In this document: positions 5,252-5,563 of the stretch, piece after piece | Numbering within the stretch: position 1 is the first letter of the stretch | Layout: every line of letters begins with the position of its first letter | From: an uncultured Selenomonadaceae bacterium | GTDB lineage: Bacteria > Bacillota > Negativicutes > Selenomonadales > Selenomonadaceae | Length of the DNA: 5,563 bases | NCBI GenBank assembly: GCA_905235425.1 | Contig: CAJOKY010000165.1 | Coordinates: forward strand, 1-5,563 | Direction: 5' to 3' | Notes under the pieces: model-generated | Databases searched by the model: none | Told to the model about the DNA's origin: nothing | The model's input: only the letters and a program-made list of their open reading frames with translations | Program-made: the position numbers and the translations under genes

Positions 5252-5362
5252 GCGGGAGTTATTACCGAAATTATTTTGACGGCGCTTTTAAAACAGGTTC
5301 GCGACATTAAAAATAAAGAATCGGTATTTGCCAAAAAGTATTTGGAGGCTTTAAACAGATAA
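5252..5362 (+). CDS. Small open frame following the DUF6273 stop, uncertain
   Basis: Directly after the TAG at 5249-5251 the same frame stays open for 36 codons to TAA 5360-5362. It includes ILTALLKQVRDIKNKESVFA and ends KKYLEALNR. The sequence looks like a helical, charged small protein with host-like codons. There is no ATG or GTG; a TTG at 5276 would give 28 residues, and GGGAG (5254-5258) lies 17 bases before it, too far to be convincing. Options are a small protein with an unusual start, the end of an older longer gene, or an extension of the DUF6273 protein reached by read-through. No family recognised. Confidence 0.3.
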   Translation, partial: AGVITEIILTALLKQVRDIKNKESVFAKKYLEALNR

Positions 5363-5368
5363 AAATAA

Positions 5369-5386
5369 TTTATAATAAGTTATAAA
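5369..5386. repeat. AT-rich inverted repeat between the small frame and the right-end promoter
   Basis: TTTATAA (5369-5375) and TTATAAA (5380-5386) form a perfect inverted repeat around TAAG. It resembles a PerR/Fur-type box (TTATAAT-n-ATTATAA) but the spacing is one base too long. In DNA this AT-rich the match may be chance. Confidence 0.25.
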
Positions 5387-5435
5387 ACAATTAAAAATAT
5401 ACGGAGGTGAAAACCGTTACTGATAAATTTTTATG

Positions 5436-5463
5436 TTGACTTTGGAAATATTCTTTGTATAAT
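5436..5463 (+). promoter_or_regulatory. Consensus sigma-70 promoter at the right end
   Basis: TTGACT (5436-5441) and a perfect TATAAT (5458-5463) are spaced by 16 bases, the best promoter match in the window. Transcription would begin near 5470 and read the structured sequence at the right edge. Confidence 0.55.
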
Positions 5464-5467
5464 ATGC

Positions 5468-5563
5468 GTGTCTGAACGAAAACCAAATTTAGACAATAGT
5501 ACCCGTACGTTAGCGGGGAATTCAAGCCTGTGGAGCGTCAAGAAAACGTGAGTAGCTAAGGCA
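5468..5563 (+). ncRNA. Structured RNA running off the window, possibly the 5' part of a group II intron
   Basis: The segment has no convincing reading frame but several nested pairings: GTCTGAA (5470-5476) with TTTAGAC (5488-5494, one G-U), CCCG (5502-5505) with CGGG (5514-5517), GCCT (5526-5529) with AGGC (5559-5562), and within the last GCGT (5535-5538) with ACGT (5546-5549). It starts GTGTC, close to the GUGYG 5' end of group II introns. ACGTGAGTAGCTAAGGCA near the end resembles domain I of bacterial group II introns (for example the GATGAGTTACCTAAAGACA stretch I recall from Ll.LtrB). If so, the reverse transcriptase gene and domains V-VI lie to the right. A riboswitch or other leader RNA under the promoter at 5436 is the alternative; I could not match it to a class I know. 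Confidence 0.4.

Noticed and set aside
5369..5386. PerR box controlling the right-end promoter
   Set aside because: Arm spacing does not match the 7-1-7 consensus, the site is ~50 bases upstream of the -35 element, and the AT-rich background makes such repeats common.
1..5563. CRISPR array, tRNA, rRNA or complete insertion sequence
   Set aside because: No regularly spaced direct repeats, tRNA cloverleaf features, rRNA signature or transposase were seen on either strand.

Overview
The window looks like two pieces of DNA joined near position 970. The first ~970 bases are mostly GC-rich and hold only gene fragments on both strands: the end of an AbiEi-like antitoxin, the first codons of an AbiEii-like toxin, a reverse-strand RHS tip with an HExxH peptidase motif, a reverse-strand lipoprotein signal peptide, and the start of an SGNH/GDSL hydrolase behind a Bacteroidetes-type promoter (TTTG/TAnnTTTG). 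This part suggests a Bacteroidales-like source. The fragments abut each other at several internal breakpoints, so this is either a worn accessory region or an assembly artefact.

From ~970 to the end the DNA is AT-rich with strong Shine-Dalgarno sites, and every gene is on the plus strand and intact. The gene content (rubrerythrin- and rubredoxin-domain proteins, a small FMN nitroreductase, a DUF6273 protein) suggests an anaerobic Firmicute, perhaps of the Negativicutes. That placement is inference from style and content.

Layout of the second part: the C-terminal end of an unknown protein overlaps a YkgJ-type cysteine-cluster gene, followed by a TetR-family regulator that ends in a terminator hairpin. 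Next comes a promoter with a perfect 19-bp palindrome over its -10 region. It heads a tight three-gene operon: a metallo-beta-lactamase-fold protein fused to rubredoxin, a PAS-like/rubrerythrin/rubredoxin protein, and a nitroreductase. The best reading is an oxygen/peroxide or electrophile response module of an anaerobe, possibly controlled by the adjacent TetR protein. After it lie an exported DUF6273 protein with a TTG start, a small unassigned reading frame, and an AT-rich stretch with a consensus promoter. The right edge is a structured sequence that resembles the 5' part of a group II intron and runs off the window.

The most interesting items are the sensor-like domain fused to a rubrerythrin, the palindrome upstream of its operon, and the possible intron at the right edge. 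No tRNA, rRNA, CRISPR array or complete insertion sequence was seen.
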